A DNA stretch of 64,000 bases from Branchiostoma floridae. Taxonomy: Eukaryota; Chordata; Leptocardii; Amphioxiformes; Branchiostomatidae. The stretch spans positions 4,466,927 through 4,530,926 of the forward strand of contig NC_049984.1 of the NCBI RefSeq assembly GCF_000003815.2. The letters run 5' to 3'. Shown here piece by piece: positions 41,829-53,836 of this stretch. The position numbers and the translations under genes are program-made. Within the stretch, counting starts at the first letter, position 1. Each line of letters begins with the position of its first letter. Under the pieces are notes generated by a model that was not told the DNA's origin, did no database searches, and saw only the letters and a list, made by a program, of their open reading frames with translations.

Positions 41829-44800
41829 ATGTTGGGAAAATCATTGACGAGTATTTTCCTGCCGTCAGTTGCCGCGTTATACGTTCTGAGTTTTAAACTG
41901 GAATGTGTGAACGGACAGGGCTACAGCTACATGTACGTGGATCGAGTGCTGCACTCTTACGGCAGACAGCTCCAGTGGACCTGGTGTGTGGACATCAGCG
42001 ACCAACTGTCGGTCTCAGAGAGGAACAGGCTCTGTGGCGATCCTGACGGCGACATCCAAGGTGAGAGATTCTTTTACCTCCATAAAAAATGTAGGTATTG
42101 TTTTTGTTTTGTTTTTTGTTTTCGTGTGTGTGTGTGTGTGTGTGTGTGTTTGGATTGTAATGGGTTTTGGTGTGTGGGTTGGTGTTGGGAAGACGAAGGT
42201 CAAGGTCAGTTTTGGGCCCCTAGTATGTGACCTTGGTATTGCAGCAGAACTTCCATTTTTTGTATATTTTGATCTTAACATGCTATTGTCTTGTTAGGAT
42301 AGCAAAGCTTTCAGTATTTCAAGATGTGTATTTACATAAGTATAAACATCGCGGTATATAGCTCACCAAGCATACATGTACACGTCAAGTTCTATGTGTT
42401 TTTGTTATCTATGTGACAGGCGTTTGAAAATCATTTTACAAGAACAATTGTTTTCGCACAATGTACATAAGATGTTACAGCATTTTTCTTTGACATTTGA
42501 CGTGCCGATTTCCTATTTAGTACTGCTGGGGCAGATTTAGTGCTAGTGCGGCTTACCCCGACACAAGCAAGTTAAGCAACCTTTGAAATACAGTCCACAG
42601 TGTATTGGTTTCGCACATGACGTCATTCCATCATGCTTTGCGGGGCTAAGGACACGTCAGGGCTAAGTCTAGTATTTTGCCCGCTATAGAAACGTAGTAC
42701 AAAGTACGGCTACTTTAGGGAAAATCTTTAGGGGTTTAGGATACTGTAACGACGCTTACGATAGTACGATGGCTTACCCCATGCGGAACCTCTCTGAAGT
42801 ACTCTTCAAGCAGAGGTTGTTGGGGTAAAATCGTGACCTTTTCTTATACATATATAACGTTACCGGTTTTTCTGTCAGCTATGCCCACTAATATATGACA
42901 GAAAAAGAGAGTACATAAGAAAAATCTCACTTTTTTCCCATCTACCTCTGCTTGGAGGGGAGTAATACTACTGGTACTAGTACTAGTCTAGTATTCAAAG
43001 CTTAGGGCAAGACGCATCTGCCCCAACAAAAATCTAAAGAATCTTACGGACAAAGCAATAGAAGTAATAACGTTACATACGCAAACTCTGTGCAAGGAGG
43101 TTGAAAGAGAAAAAAAAACCTCCTTGCTCTGTGCAAAGGTCACCTACTCAACTAGCCTACCGCTAATGTGCCGCCACACACACGTCACGGATGCTTGAGT
43201 CCAGAAGTACTAAATCCCGTTACATGGAACCTGAATGATGAATCTTGTTGTGTGCCAAAACCTTTTGATACTTCGTGTCGGAAAATGTAATACTGAGTAC
43301 CAGTACAGTGGTGAAGTCTGCCATCTCTGAATTGGCCTCGTACATGAATTTTGTTATTTTTGACCATAGCAGCAGAATAGTTTGCCATGTTGGTGATTGA
43401 ATATTTTCAATATCGCTGGTATGATTTGGCATTTGCTCTTTGCTGTGTTTCTTCTGATTTCTCATCATTTGCTGAATTCTTCTGCAGAGGACGCCTGACG
43501 TCCACGTTACAGTGATATCATGATAAATGTACAAAGCTGTTCATATTTCTTTCCGCTTGGTCAAAATATGTCTAACTAATTAGCCTTAGCCCATCCTAGG
43601 GGGCTCTGTCAGTGTACAGTGTGGTGGTGCTGTTTACAACAGGACACTTAATTTACGTTAAACTCAAAATGGTGACCTATTCATACACTTGTAGATTAAT
43701 CCATTGACATCCCCTTTGTTTGTATGTATAGTTAGTTGTGGTAATCTTACGTAGACGCTGTACATTTGTTGTATCAATAAAGATTTATCATTTTATGACG
43801 TTATAAACGCATCATTAAACAGCGAACAACGCCAGTGGAAACTGTTCAATGACCTCTCTAAATCAAATCGGCTTCAGACCGTTTCCATGGCAACTCTTCA
43901 TTTAAAGATCGATGGAGAAATATCGATCGATGGAACAACGAGTGTACTCTACACAGATTTAATTATACTCGTGTGAAGAGCTTTTCTGCGCACAGCACGG
44001 AAGTCGGCAACCATAGTTTATACAAGTAATCTACAGTGTCGACGTGGCTTCAGTAATGAATTCGCTCACACAACGTTAACGTTAACCGACCTGTGGTTTT
44101 GTGAATTTTGATGCCGTAACACCCAAGCTGGGTACGAGAATTCGAGTTGTGCAAATGGAGGACGACAATGACTCGAGCGACAAAGTTGGTAGGTAAAAAC
44201 TTGGTTGGTAGGTTTTTTTAACATTTGATAGATTTTTGCTTCCAAATTTACGTCCGTGCTTCTAAAGAGAATAGCTAACAGATCATCCCTAAATCCACTT
44301 TTCAACGACGTTTTGACGTTCGTAAGTGGGTACATTTTTGAGCAACCCTCAAATAAAACACTTGTCATATTCACCATCTGAAGTATTATATATTCACTAT
44401 TAGGACGTTAAAAACAAATACGGGTGATGTTTTCGAACTACATTGTATTTTGTTTCTACATACAAAATTTCACCGCCATTCTGAGACAAAGAATATCTGA
44501 TCAATACTCCGAACGGAAGCCAACGAAGTGCAGCAACAGTTACGTCAGCATTAGATTGCAAAAAAAGAGCGCAGCGCAGAAATAAAGGCTTACATGCCAC
44601 TTCAAAACCAGTCGCGCGTTTCAGAATGAATGACACACTGCTGGATGAAACCGTTTTGTGCTCGCTCGCTCGAAAACAACTATTTTGAGGCCATATCGCC
44701 TTTTGCGAAATTCTGGTTAAAACTAAAAGCACTTTTAGTACTTTTAGATTTCAAAATATTTATCTGCGACTTTTGATATATACCGAGGCGTATTTTCTGG

Positions 44801-47800
44801 CTTTATGTGGCGTCTTCATTGAACAGTTTTGAACCAAGTTTTGATTACAGGTGTATCGGTCCAAATTAGGCCCCTGACCTTATTGTAGGACCACGTCATG
44901 CCATAGACTTTCAAACTGGTATATGATACTTTCTCTGCTTAGCTTAGCCCTCAGCATTTGGGACTCAGCAAGAGCACACATCACCACTGGTGGATTAGCC
45001 CCCTGCAGTAGAGATTGCACAAAGTTTTGTGGCCTAAGGGCTATTAAAAATTGAGATGAGCGCCACCCTATGCCCCAGCTGGTGCGAGAAAGACTTAATT
45101 CTTTCTTTTTTTATTTCCTCCTCAGTCGACCATGCAGACGTACGGGTGGAGATGGCGGAGTTTTGGCGGGAACAGTCGCACGACGGGTCCCTTCAGGAGA
45201 TGATGTTGGACGAGAACGCTGACGAACTGGACCAGGAGGAGAGACCGGAGATACTCGCCATGTTACCGGACCTCAAAGGAAAACGTGTCCTGGAGCTCGG
45301 TGCTGGCATCGGGTAGGGCTTGATACAAGCATTGTCCCTGTAGCTCAATTGGTAGCAACCTTCTGGTTCCGAATACATGTAGTTCGAAAGGCTAACGTCT
45401 CATTTCCAAACTGGGGCTCCATTGGGCTGTTTGTGGAAACGAAAAATAGAAATGTATGCATGTACTTAAGAATATACACAAATGATGACCACGACTATTC
45501 TCGTTACGTCTTGTGTTGTTAAGTTTGATCCGTGTATATCTTTGTGTTGGAAACAAGTTAGGCATTGAACATGTGTACTAAGATCTCGTGTTATGATATG
45601 ATATGGTCATGATCGTTAGGTGTAAGACATCTAGCTCTTATCTTTTATTATTATTATATAATTCCTGTCTTATTCAATCGAGAGTAATCAGTTTTGTTTC
45701 GTTCCAAAGCCGTTTCACCCCGAGTCTGGCCAGGCAAGCTGATCACGTGACGGCCGTAGATTTCATGGAATCCTTCATCAAGAAAAACGAAGAGGCGAAC
45801 AGACACCTGGGTAATATAAACTTCCTGCAGGCTGACGTCACAAGGCTTGATCTGCCACAGGAAAGGTAACGCAAAATGGGCAAATCTTCTTTCCTTGCTT
45901 TGTCATAATTCTGTACAGTCCGCCTTCTTTTATTCCTTCTTTCTTTCCTTCATTCTTTTTTGTCACTTAGCTTAATATTTTTTCTTTCTTCTTTTCTTCC
46001 TTCCTTCCCTTTAGTCTGTTTGTAATCTGACCTCCAAACTGACAGCCGGTCTAGCTCTTTCATCAATGTATTTGATATGTCTCCCTAGCGTTGACGTCGT
46101 GTTCTCCAACTGGTTAATGATGTACCTGGCGGACGAGGAGGTCTCTGCACTTGCCGCTAAAGTCTTGTCTTGGCTGACTGAAGGCGGTTACTTCTTCTTC
46201 AGAGAATCTTGCTTCCAAAAGTCTGGTAAGGAATCACCAAGAAGATACATGTAGTAGGAGATATGTCATCGTCGTTTTAGTAAGGAAAAAGATATATCAC
46301 TGGTTGCAAGGGAATAAGAAGCGATGTGATGATATAAATGTGGTTGTAAATGAGACGTGATGTGGTAATGCACATGCGGTTGTAACCAGGCGTTGTAATG
46401 GTCGTATCTCTGTGGTTGTAACAGGGAATAAGTGGCTATCTGATTACTTAGTATGTGAATGCGCCTGTAACTAAGCGTTGTAATGATGTATCGCTGTGGT
46501 TGTAACCGGGAATAATAAGCGATGTGATGGCGTAACTGTGGTTGTAGCTACTAGTAAGCATCGTAATGCTATATCGATCACTATGGCTGTAACAGGGAAT
46601 GATAAGCGATGTGATGACGTGCTATGGTTGTAACCAAGCGTTGTGATGATATACCATTGTGGGTGTAACGGGGAATGAGAAGCGATGTGATTATGCAAAT
46701 GTGGTTGTAATTATGAAGCATAGTAATGATGCATCACTGTGGTTGTAACAGGGAATAAGAAGCGTTCCTTCAACCCCACCTTCTACCGTTGCCCAGCGGA
46801 CTACAGTGCTATATTCTCAGCTGTGACGCAGGACGCCCGCTATGTTTACGAGGAGCAGTTCGCCGGACGAGCAGTAAAAACGTACATCAAGGTACGACAG
46901 TAATCCGTACTTTTATGGGCACCATTACAGTAAACTGTCGATCCAATTTGTTTTAAGTATTGTATATAATAACAAATGGCCGTATAGGTCACCGCGAAGG
47001 TATTGCCAAACAAAATCCGGCCCATGGACACAGTTCAAATGCTCCTTTTAGTACATTTAACACAGATGAATCACTTAAGAGAAAATGTGACATTAGAATA
47101 GGGTTACTTTAAAGTCAACAATTTGGTGATGCATAAAGAGCCTACAACGCATGGTATGATGCATTGTGCATACAGAAATACCCGTATGGGGTGTAGCCCC
47201 GACAGGGCCTCGAAGCCACAAATTTGTCTCGATGGACTGGCAAAAACCAGGGAGGGGTACCTCTCGATGTTTTTTTTTCACGGGTAGGTGAACGTGTTTA
47301 TTTGTCACCGGGTCCAGGGTTGATTTTAACTGCCAGGGCCCGGCCGTGCCCCAAAAATAGCCCGGTAGCCACAGGGTGTCCAGCGAGGCTATGTAGGGGT
47401 CACCCCCGAAAGTGCAGAAAAATAGGCGTAAATTTCTCGGAGGGGCCCCTTTTCCAAATGGGACCATAGCATAAACCGGACAAAGGTTTCCACTTTTGTG
47501 ATGTGGGTGTAGCCTCTAACCAGCTGATAGAGGATCGGCTTGAACTGAAGAAAGCAATTAGGCAATTCTCTGACTGCTGGTTAGATGCTACAAAAGTGGA
47601 AACGGTTAAGCACAGCCTCCCCAAGGCTAATGTGTACGTGTATCATCGGCGTATAGGTCAGTGGCAAGGCTCTATCTGCGTACACAGCACGGAAATAGGG
47701 ATTTACCATTAGAAGGATGACATATACTGGGTAAATCTGCAGCTGGCTGCTTTGGGCGATTCACGGTGTCAGAATAGATTTCCTTTACCTATCGCTAGCG

Positions 47801-49546
47801 CTTATGGTAAATCCGTCAATTTCGGTGGAGCGAGCCTTCCATATCTGACCCCAGGTGATATTTAAGCTATATCTATTGCGAGATTTGTCACAGGAAAAGA
47901 AAGTCAGACAGGTACGTCTAGAAATGGTTTCATGGCAAGAACTCACATAAGTCCGATAATCGTTGTCTCAAGCTACTCTCCAAGCAGAGGTTCGGCTCCG
48001 GCTGTGTTTTTTTATGTGTATTCAGGCGTTTTTATCGGGCTTTTTCGTATTTTGTTACCGTTTTCTTCGGCGTTTGGCCGCGAGACCTATAAAGAAAACG
48101 GTACAAAATAGAAAGCCCGATAAAAACGTTTAAATACACATAAAAACAGCCAGAGCCGAAACTCTGCTTGGAGAGTAGTCTCTTGATCTCTTGATCTTCT
48201 TGATCTTGATTGAGTACTGGACAACGCCCCTCAGTTGGGGCAAAGCGTCCAGGGGGAGTGCTGCGCCTTAATGTCCCCTGAGGCGTCGGAGAACTGCCTC
48301 CTTGAACTTTGGAGCGTCTGTGATCTCCGTGACCTCGTATGGTAGAGAGTTCCAATCTCTCACGGTTTGTGGGAAGAAGGAATGTTTGTAGCAGTCTTTG
48401 TGAAAAGGTAGAGCCTTGTAAGAATTTGGGTTTGAGTGTCGCGATTGGCGCGGTACAGGCTTTAGATGAGATTCGACCGGTAGGGCTACTTTATGGTGTC
48501 TTGCTTTCTGTAAAATTGTTAATCTATTTGCTGTCCTTCTGTTGCGTAAAGTATCCCACCCCAAATCAGAGACAAGTTTGGTGACACTATCATAACTATG
48601 ATACGAATTTGTGACAAATCTGGCCGCTCTTTTTTGAACGGACTCTAACTTAGCATCTTAGCAATGTGCTCTTTGTGGTATGGATCCCAGGCAGCGCTGG
48701 AATACTCTAAATGTGGTCTAACAAGGGATGTATATGCATTTGTTTTGACTGATTTGGGGCAGTTATAAAGATTGCGTCTCACAAAGCCTAACGTCTTGTT
48801 AGCCTTGGAAGCACTGTACTGTATGTGTTGTGACCAAGAGAGCTGGTTGTTGAGCGTGACTCCTAAGTATTTGTGGTTGTTAGTCTCGGCTAGAACATGA
48901 CTTCCTAGTTTGTAGTCGTAGAGTTTAGGTTTACGTTTGTGGGTATAACGCATAACAAAACATTTGTCCGGGTGTAATTTCATCTGCCATGTGTTTTGCC
49001 ATGTATCTAATGTATTGATGTCCTCTTGTAAGAGGGTGTGATCTCTGTCACTGTTTATCTCCCTGTAAATGACGCAGTCATCCGCAAAGAGACGGATGTT
49101 AGAGTTGAGGTTGTCGGCTAAGTCATTAATGTACACTAAGAACAGTAGTGGTCCGAGCACGGTACCCTGGGGCACTCCAGAGACTACCTCTGCCCACTCT
49201 GAGTGCTCTCCCCCAACTACCACTCTTTGTTTACGATTTTTGAGGAAATTAGAGATCCAGTGAAGTACCTTACCCCTAATACCATAATTTTGGAGTTTTA
49301 GGAGTAAGCGTAGTCTCAAGTTTCAAATGCCCAAATCAACCATTAACAAGGAATTCATTGCTATTGTTAAATCCCGTTTTTCGTGCAGTGGTAGGAGAAT
49401 AATATAACGGGCAGCCAAAAGGATACGGCTTGCATTTTTCGTGCACTTATAACTCTTGTTTGTTTCTGCAGCGCAAGAAGAACGAGAACCAGCTGTGTTG
49501 GCTGCTGAGGAAAGTCCGTCGGGATGGTTCACACGAAGTCAAGTGA
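41829..49546 (+). CDS. Phosphoethanolamine N-methyltransferase, MT1-type domain, 6 exons
   Basis: Exons: 41829-42060, 45126-45312, 45710-45865, 46089-46225, 46752-46891 and 49472-49546 (TGA). They total 927 nt, 308 residues, all GT-AG with matching phases. Exons 2-6 form one class I SAM methyltransferase domain: motif [13 protein letters not shown] (split across exons 2 and 3), the AVDF acid, [44 protein letters not shown] and a C-terminal [14 protein letters not shown]. These match the first (MT1) domain of plant and nematode PEAMT/PMT enzymes, which methylates phosphoethanolamine toward phosphocholine. There is no second (MT2) domain here. Exon 1 adds 77 residues starting with a hydrophobic stretch (about residues 7-24) like a signal peptide or anchor, unusual for this cytosolic family. 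A second candidate first exon lies at 44155-44188. The catalytic part is secure; which first exon is used is not. Confidence 0.88.
42800..42964. mobile_element. Palindromic MITE, copy 2
   Basis: Ends TACTCTTCAAGCAGAGGTT and CCTCTGCTTGGAGGGGAGTA. Inside is a smaller hairpin on TTTTTCTGTCA. It lies in intron 1 of the methyltransferase gene. Confidence 0.65.
44155..44188 (+). CDS. Candidate alternative first exon of the methyltransferase
   Basis: ATG followed by ten acidic or polar codons ([11 protein letters not shown]) and one base, then a G|GTAGGT donor. It ends in the same phase as exon 1 at 42060, so it joins exon 45126 in frame and would give a short cytosolic N-terminus typical of PEAMT proteins. 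The upstream 100 bases hold CpG dinucleotides but no TATA box that I can see. This is inferred from phase and context; no transcript was available. Confidence 0.5.
45397..45530. mobile_element. Partial copy of the same MITE
   Basis: Contains ACGTCTCATTTCCAAACTGG, then GTTTGTGGAAACGAAAAATA and TACGTCTTGTGTT, all shared with 39880-40062 in the opposite internal orientation. The far end is missing. It lies in methyltransferase intron 2, just after a tRNA-like stretch at 45334-45392. Confidence 0.55.
46297..46765 (+). repeat. Intronic tandem repeat carrying copies of the exon-5 acceptor
   Basis: About six units of 76-113 bases, each with a GGTTGTAACAGGGAATAAGA-like core near 46310, 46423, 46508, 46595, 46671 and 46751. 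The last is the real acceptor and start of methyltransferase exon 5. The other cores keep or lose the AG. Confidence 0.8.
47973..48178. mobile_element. Palindromic MITE, copy 3
   Basis: Ends CTACTCTCCAAGCAGAGGTT and CTCTGCTTGGAGAGTAG. Almost the whole element is one hairpin, with CGTTTTTATCGGGC and GCCCGATAAAAACG arms. It abuts the 3' tail of the CR1-like LINE. Confidence 0.75.
48181..49330 (-). mobile_element. 5'-truncated CR1/jockey-like LINE fragment
   Basis: The RT 3' half and the C-terminal domain are present on the minus strand, followed by a TCAAGA-type simple tail at 48181-48215 that marks the 3' end. The sequence begins mid-RT at about 49320. It lies in the last intron of the methyltransferase gene, antisense. 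Confidence 0.88.
48268..49319 (-). pseudogene. CR1/jockey-like reverse transcriptase remnant with frameshift
   Basis: The first part (49319-48645) reads [32 protein letters not shown], the active site [11 protein letters not shown] and [13 protein letters not shown], all typical of jockey/CR1 RT fingers, palm and thumb. A frameshift near 48650 moves the match to another frame, where it continues to [10 protein letters not shown] and a stop at 48268. The endonuclease and N-terminal RT are missing. Not functional. Confidence 0.88.
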
Positions 49547-52500
49547 TAACAACTAATTGCTGCCTGGGGCCTCTGTGTACATCTTAAACCCTGTGTATGG
49601 GCGTGCTGAAATGTATACAGATAGATTTAGAAGCAGTTTGTATCCGAAAAAAAATCTTTTTAAGACCCCGATAATGATATAGAACGGAATTGATCTCGAT
49701 TCGCGAATCCTGGTATGGTGATATTGGTAGTCCTTCGTTGGCGTTGCCGAAGATAATTGTCTTCTAATCATATCTTCTACACACAGACGTCCACGCGTTG
49801 CATTTTGCCATCGGTGGTCTGTTGTCAGGACCGTGCTATAGATGCCGTCCTGTGGCATCTTGTATTTTTAGGGGGCGATTTTCAACATAGGTCTCCATGC
49901 TGAGAATTATGGGAGTTTCGTGGCATCTGTGTGCGGTGAACCCGACCAGGTTGAGGAACCGCCTTGGCCAATCTTAGCCCTTTAATAGTGCTACGCAAGT
50001 AATGAACGCCGCTATTTCAGCAGTCGGGCAGAGAGGCTACTGCCTCTTATCCCCCTCGAAAGCTGTTGCTCGTTCGCATCCCTCTAGGCTGTTCGTTTAG
50101 CAGCTGATAACTCCAGTTGGGATGGTTGAATGTGGCAACATATCATTTACGAATTCGATCTGCTAGGTGATCATGCAAATAGATGCAATCTTTGAGCTGG
50201 TGAGATAGACAAGAATTTTACGAATCCAAGACAACGTCGTAAGATATAGTTTGCCTGCAAAAACAGACAGACTGCGTGTGTTGATCTTTGTTATTTCTTA
50301 TTCAATAATGGCTGCCGTGATTTTCGTTTGTTATTTCTGATTCATTGACGCATTACTCTTGCTGCCGTGAATAACGTACCCGAAAGCATTACTGATACGG
50401 TTGTGTCAGGACCTGATTTGTGCAGGATGTAAATTTACCTACATTTACGTTAGACTGACCTAAATTTACGTCAGGCTTACCCTAGGTCTTCTGCAAAATA
50501 ATAGATATATGTATGAAAGGTTTATTCACTCATCACTTCATTGTAAAAAGCACATAGCAGCTTTTATTTATTTTATTTATTTATTGGTTTGGCTGCACCG
50601 AACACACAGCCAGGGCTGCCCAACTAGCCTATGGCTATTACAAAGGGCTAGCCCTGCTGACAAACACATAAACAATACAAATTTAAAAAAAGAACATTTG
50701 TATGTACATGGTATAGGATAACTTACATATCATCTAAAATGGAGTATATAACATCATATCATCGACAACAATATTTGCAATGAGAGCAGCAGCTTTTATA
50801 TTGATAACAGCTCCTTGGTAAAAGCTCCTTGATATCATATCACTCAAGTCTTGACTTTATCTTATTCGTATAAGTACTAAGTCTAAACCCAATCTAATAT
50901 TCTTTTAGCAATTTTTTTTCATAATTGGACAAACGACTGTTTGCATCCGCCCATATATTTGGCTAAGGCATGTCCGCTAATTGCCCATTAATAGCAAGCG
51001 AACTACGCTGGTTTAGTAAAATTTGGCCTGTTTAAGCATTTCTTTGGTGAATGGAGTGATCAATACCCCACCGGATACATAAGAGACACAGAATAACCAT
51101 ACATTGTACGCTTGTGTTTTGTTTTACGATATTGGAACAAATCTTTACTAGTGATCAGCTCTGCATGCAGGACCCTCTGGCCAGTATTTGGAAAGACGTT
51201 TTTACATATGGGTTTTCTCAACCATTCATACACTTCAATATGAATCGTGTATAAGTGATCACCTGTGAAAAAGACCACCTGCTTAGTCTGGTAGCCTTTT
51301 GATTATTCTATCCATTAAACCAACGCAAAAATCCTGTCAAAAGTGACTATTTTCTAAAGTGGTGGTCACTACAGACAGTTGGCTGTGGCGTGTAAGATGC
51401 TGAATAAATTGTGAATTACTGGTATGTGTTGAATAGATTCCATATAAATTTGCATCTAGTGTGAGCAAAATAAGAAGGCACAGGGAACATGGGTTTTGCA
51501 GTTTATTGCCTGTAATTTACTACAACAGACCATGTCGATAGGTGACAACTGCAGCTAGTATTCAATGATGCAGGCTATCTCACAAAAATATCTGTCTCAA
51601 ACGTGGACTACCTGATCTATACGTGCTATAGCTAGCTGTAGGGCCACCATTCAAATGTTCTGCAAAACATATGGCCTGGATTTTTTTTTCTTATCTGCTT
51701 TGGCAAAGACCGCTTTCTGGACATACTAAAAAAATACAGCTGTACACATGTACAAATTCCTGGTTCAACAATTAACAATAAACAAAACATTTGGCAACAA
51801 TACCAAAGGAAAATGTAACACGACAGTAACATACTAGTATGGAGGAATACATCAACAGCTGTTATTACAATGATCAGCATCTATACAACTAAAATGTGTG
51901 CAGTCAACATGGATACCATAACCATCAATGAAGTCCTTGATTGCTAGCTTTGAAGTTGCTTTCCAAAAAAAGTAGCTACAAAAATCTTATGACAACAAAA
52001 GCATTGTGTTTGCAGCTGTGGTCCCATCACGGAATTGTAATTTACATAGTTGCACTAGAAGGAACTTCATACCTACTAAGATGTAAAGACAGATTTCAAG
52101 GTAAAGGTTATTCTTCTTAGGAGATTATCTTCTAACAATGACCATGTTTGTATCAAAATTGACACTGCGCTAGTTAATCTTTGCAAGAATTAGTAGCTCA
52201 TTGTTACAAGATGTTAAAGAAGTACTGAAGAGTATTTGTTACATTTTACAGATCTTTCCCTAATTGAATTCAAGACCATTGTTGTTGTATATTTACATCA
52301 TCTGGTGAATCAACCATACATACTTTGTACAAGGGATTCATAAATCGTCATAATGAAAATAAATAACTATACCAAAGATTACATATCAGTGTTTCATGTC
52401 ATGTTAACGCATACTTACTATATAGCTACTGTATTTAAGATGTGAGTTAACAGTAGTGGGTTTACCAATCATCCAACCAATGCTGGCATCATCCAAATTA

Positions 52501-53836
52501 CTTGCTTCTTTCGGCAATCGGTATATGAACTTTCTACATATCAAAGCTTGCAAAATTGATTCCTTGAATTTCACAGCTTGCCACTTCATGACAAGAAAAA
52601 AAGAAAGCGTTTGCGCATGGAAGGTACTCTGTTTTGAGACAATCCTCCATCTTCATGAGTAGAATCTACCTCCGCACTGATCAATTTTTGGAAGATTTTT
52701 AATAGAGTGCAATAAAGGCCATGCTGTGCGAATATCTATCCATATGATCACTACAAAATAGTGCTTACACTTTTATCTATCTTTACTTTAGCATGGAAGC
52801 TTATCAAATTTAGATATCTACAGTGTGCTTCTTCAAAGTAGCAAGCTTGTTACATGCGTTTTTATGCTGCAAACTGTTTTTCTGATTTCATCAAACTGTT
52901 ATTCAGTCCTCCTATGGTTAGTTCAGTGAGTGGTCTTCAGAAAATCAGATACATTGATTCAATATCATGCTAGTGCATGTGAATGTTCTTAGCATTTGTG
53001 TTTGCTTTGGGATATCTAACATGCTGCTATGCTACTTCTGCAATCTAATGATAGTAATGTTAGGAAGTGGTCAGTATCATTACGATTCACGAGAATCTAC
53101 CATCATGCATTATCAAACTGCAGATAGACTGATAGTCAAAGGACAAAGATATTTCCTAAATCACTGGAATAGATATGATTACAACATTCCTATTTGTAAA
53201 ATATGTTATATAATCATAGAGGCATTGCTAACCCTAGCTCTCTACAAATGTACCTTCAATGAAATGCAGTACCTTCAAAATACAGTACCTTCAATGAAAT
53301 GTTTGTAGGCCCAAAATTCATGCTTTATTTCTACTGCCACTCCATGTATATGTCCTTGATCATTGGTTAAACCATTTTTGCTTTCAGCAAATTTATAGCA
53401 TAACATACTCAGAAACACCTTAACTAAAGGCAAAACTGGCGGGATGGCATCAACATTCTTTAAGGCAAACACTTCAAGCAAAAGTACCTAAGCACAGAGG
53501 GCTATACAGCCTGAGGTATAATAGGTGTAGTACATTTATCAGTGTTCTCGCGAGGCCTTTTTCAGCATAGGGGGCCCCTACGCTGTAATTTGGATCCCCT
53601 ATGCTGTGATTTAGGCTCCTACGCTGTTGTTTTGTAACAAAGGTTTTTTTCCTGGTGAGAACACTGTTTATCTATGATGTACATGTACAAACTACACACT
53701 CAACTCCATCACAGTAGCTTTACAGTCATCAAACCATACTTTCAACACAGAGTCACCAATGTGGTAACTTTTTACGTCATACATAAGCATTAATTAGTCT
53801 GTACAAACCAGCCGTAGCCTCTCACAGAAAGTCGGC
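49547..53836. other. Intergenic stretch and UTRs
   Basis: Holds the methyltransferase 3' UTR, one interspersed repeat (50584-50683) and probably the CDYL 3' UTR. A block at 53545-53660 with CCCTATGCTGTGATTTAGG is related to 13650-13990. No gene recognised. Confidence 0.45.
50584..50683 (+). repeat. Interspersed repeat, GGCTGCCCAACTAGCC family
   Basis: Starts TTATTGGTTTGGCTGCACCG and ends with a CAATACA run. Over 80 percent of positions agree by eye with 57707-57812. Confidence 0.65.

Noticed and set aside
42015-42297. Open frames around the (GT)n run on both strands
   Set aside because: Low-complexity artefacts of the dinucleotide repeat after the exon-1 donor.
45334-45392. tRNA gene starting TGTAGCTCAATTGGTAG
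   Set aside because: The A box is good, but the T-arm GTAGTTCGAAAGGC and the acceptor stem are degenerate.
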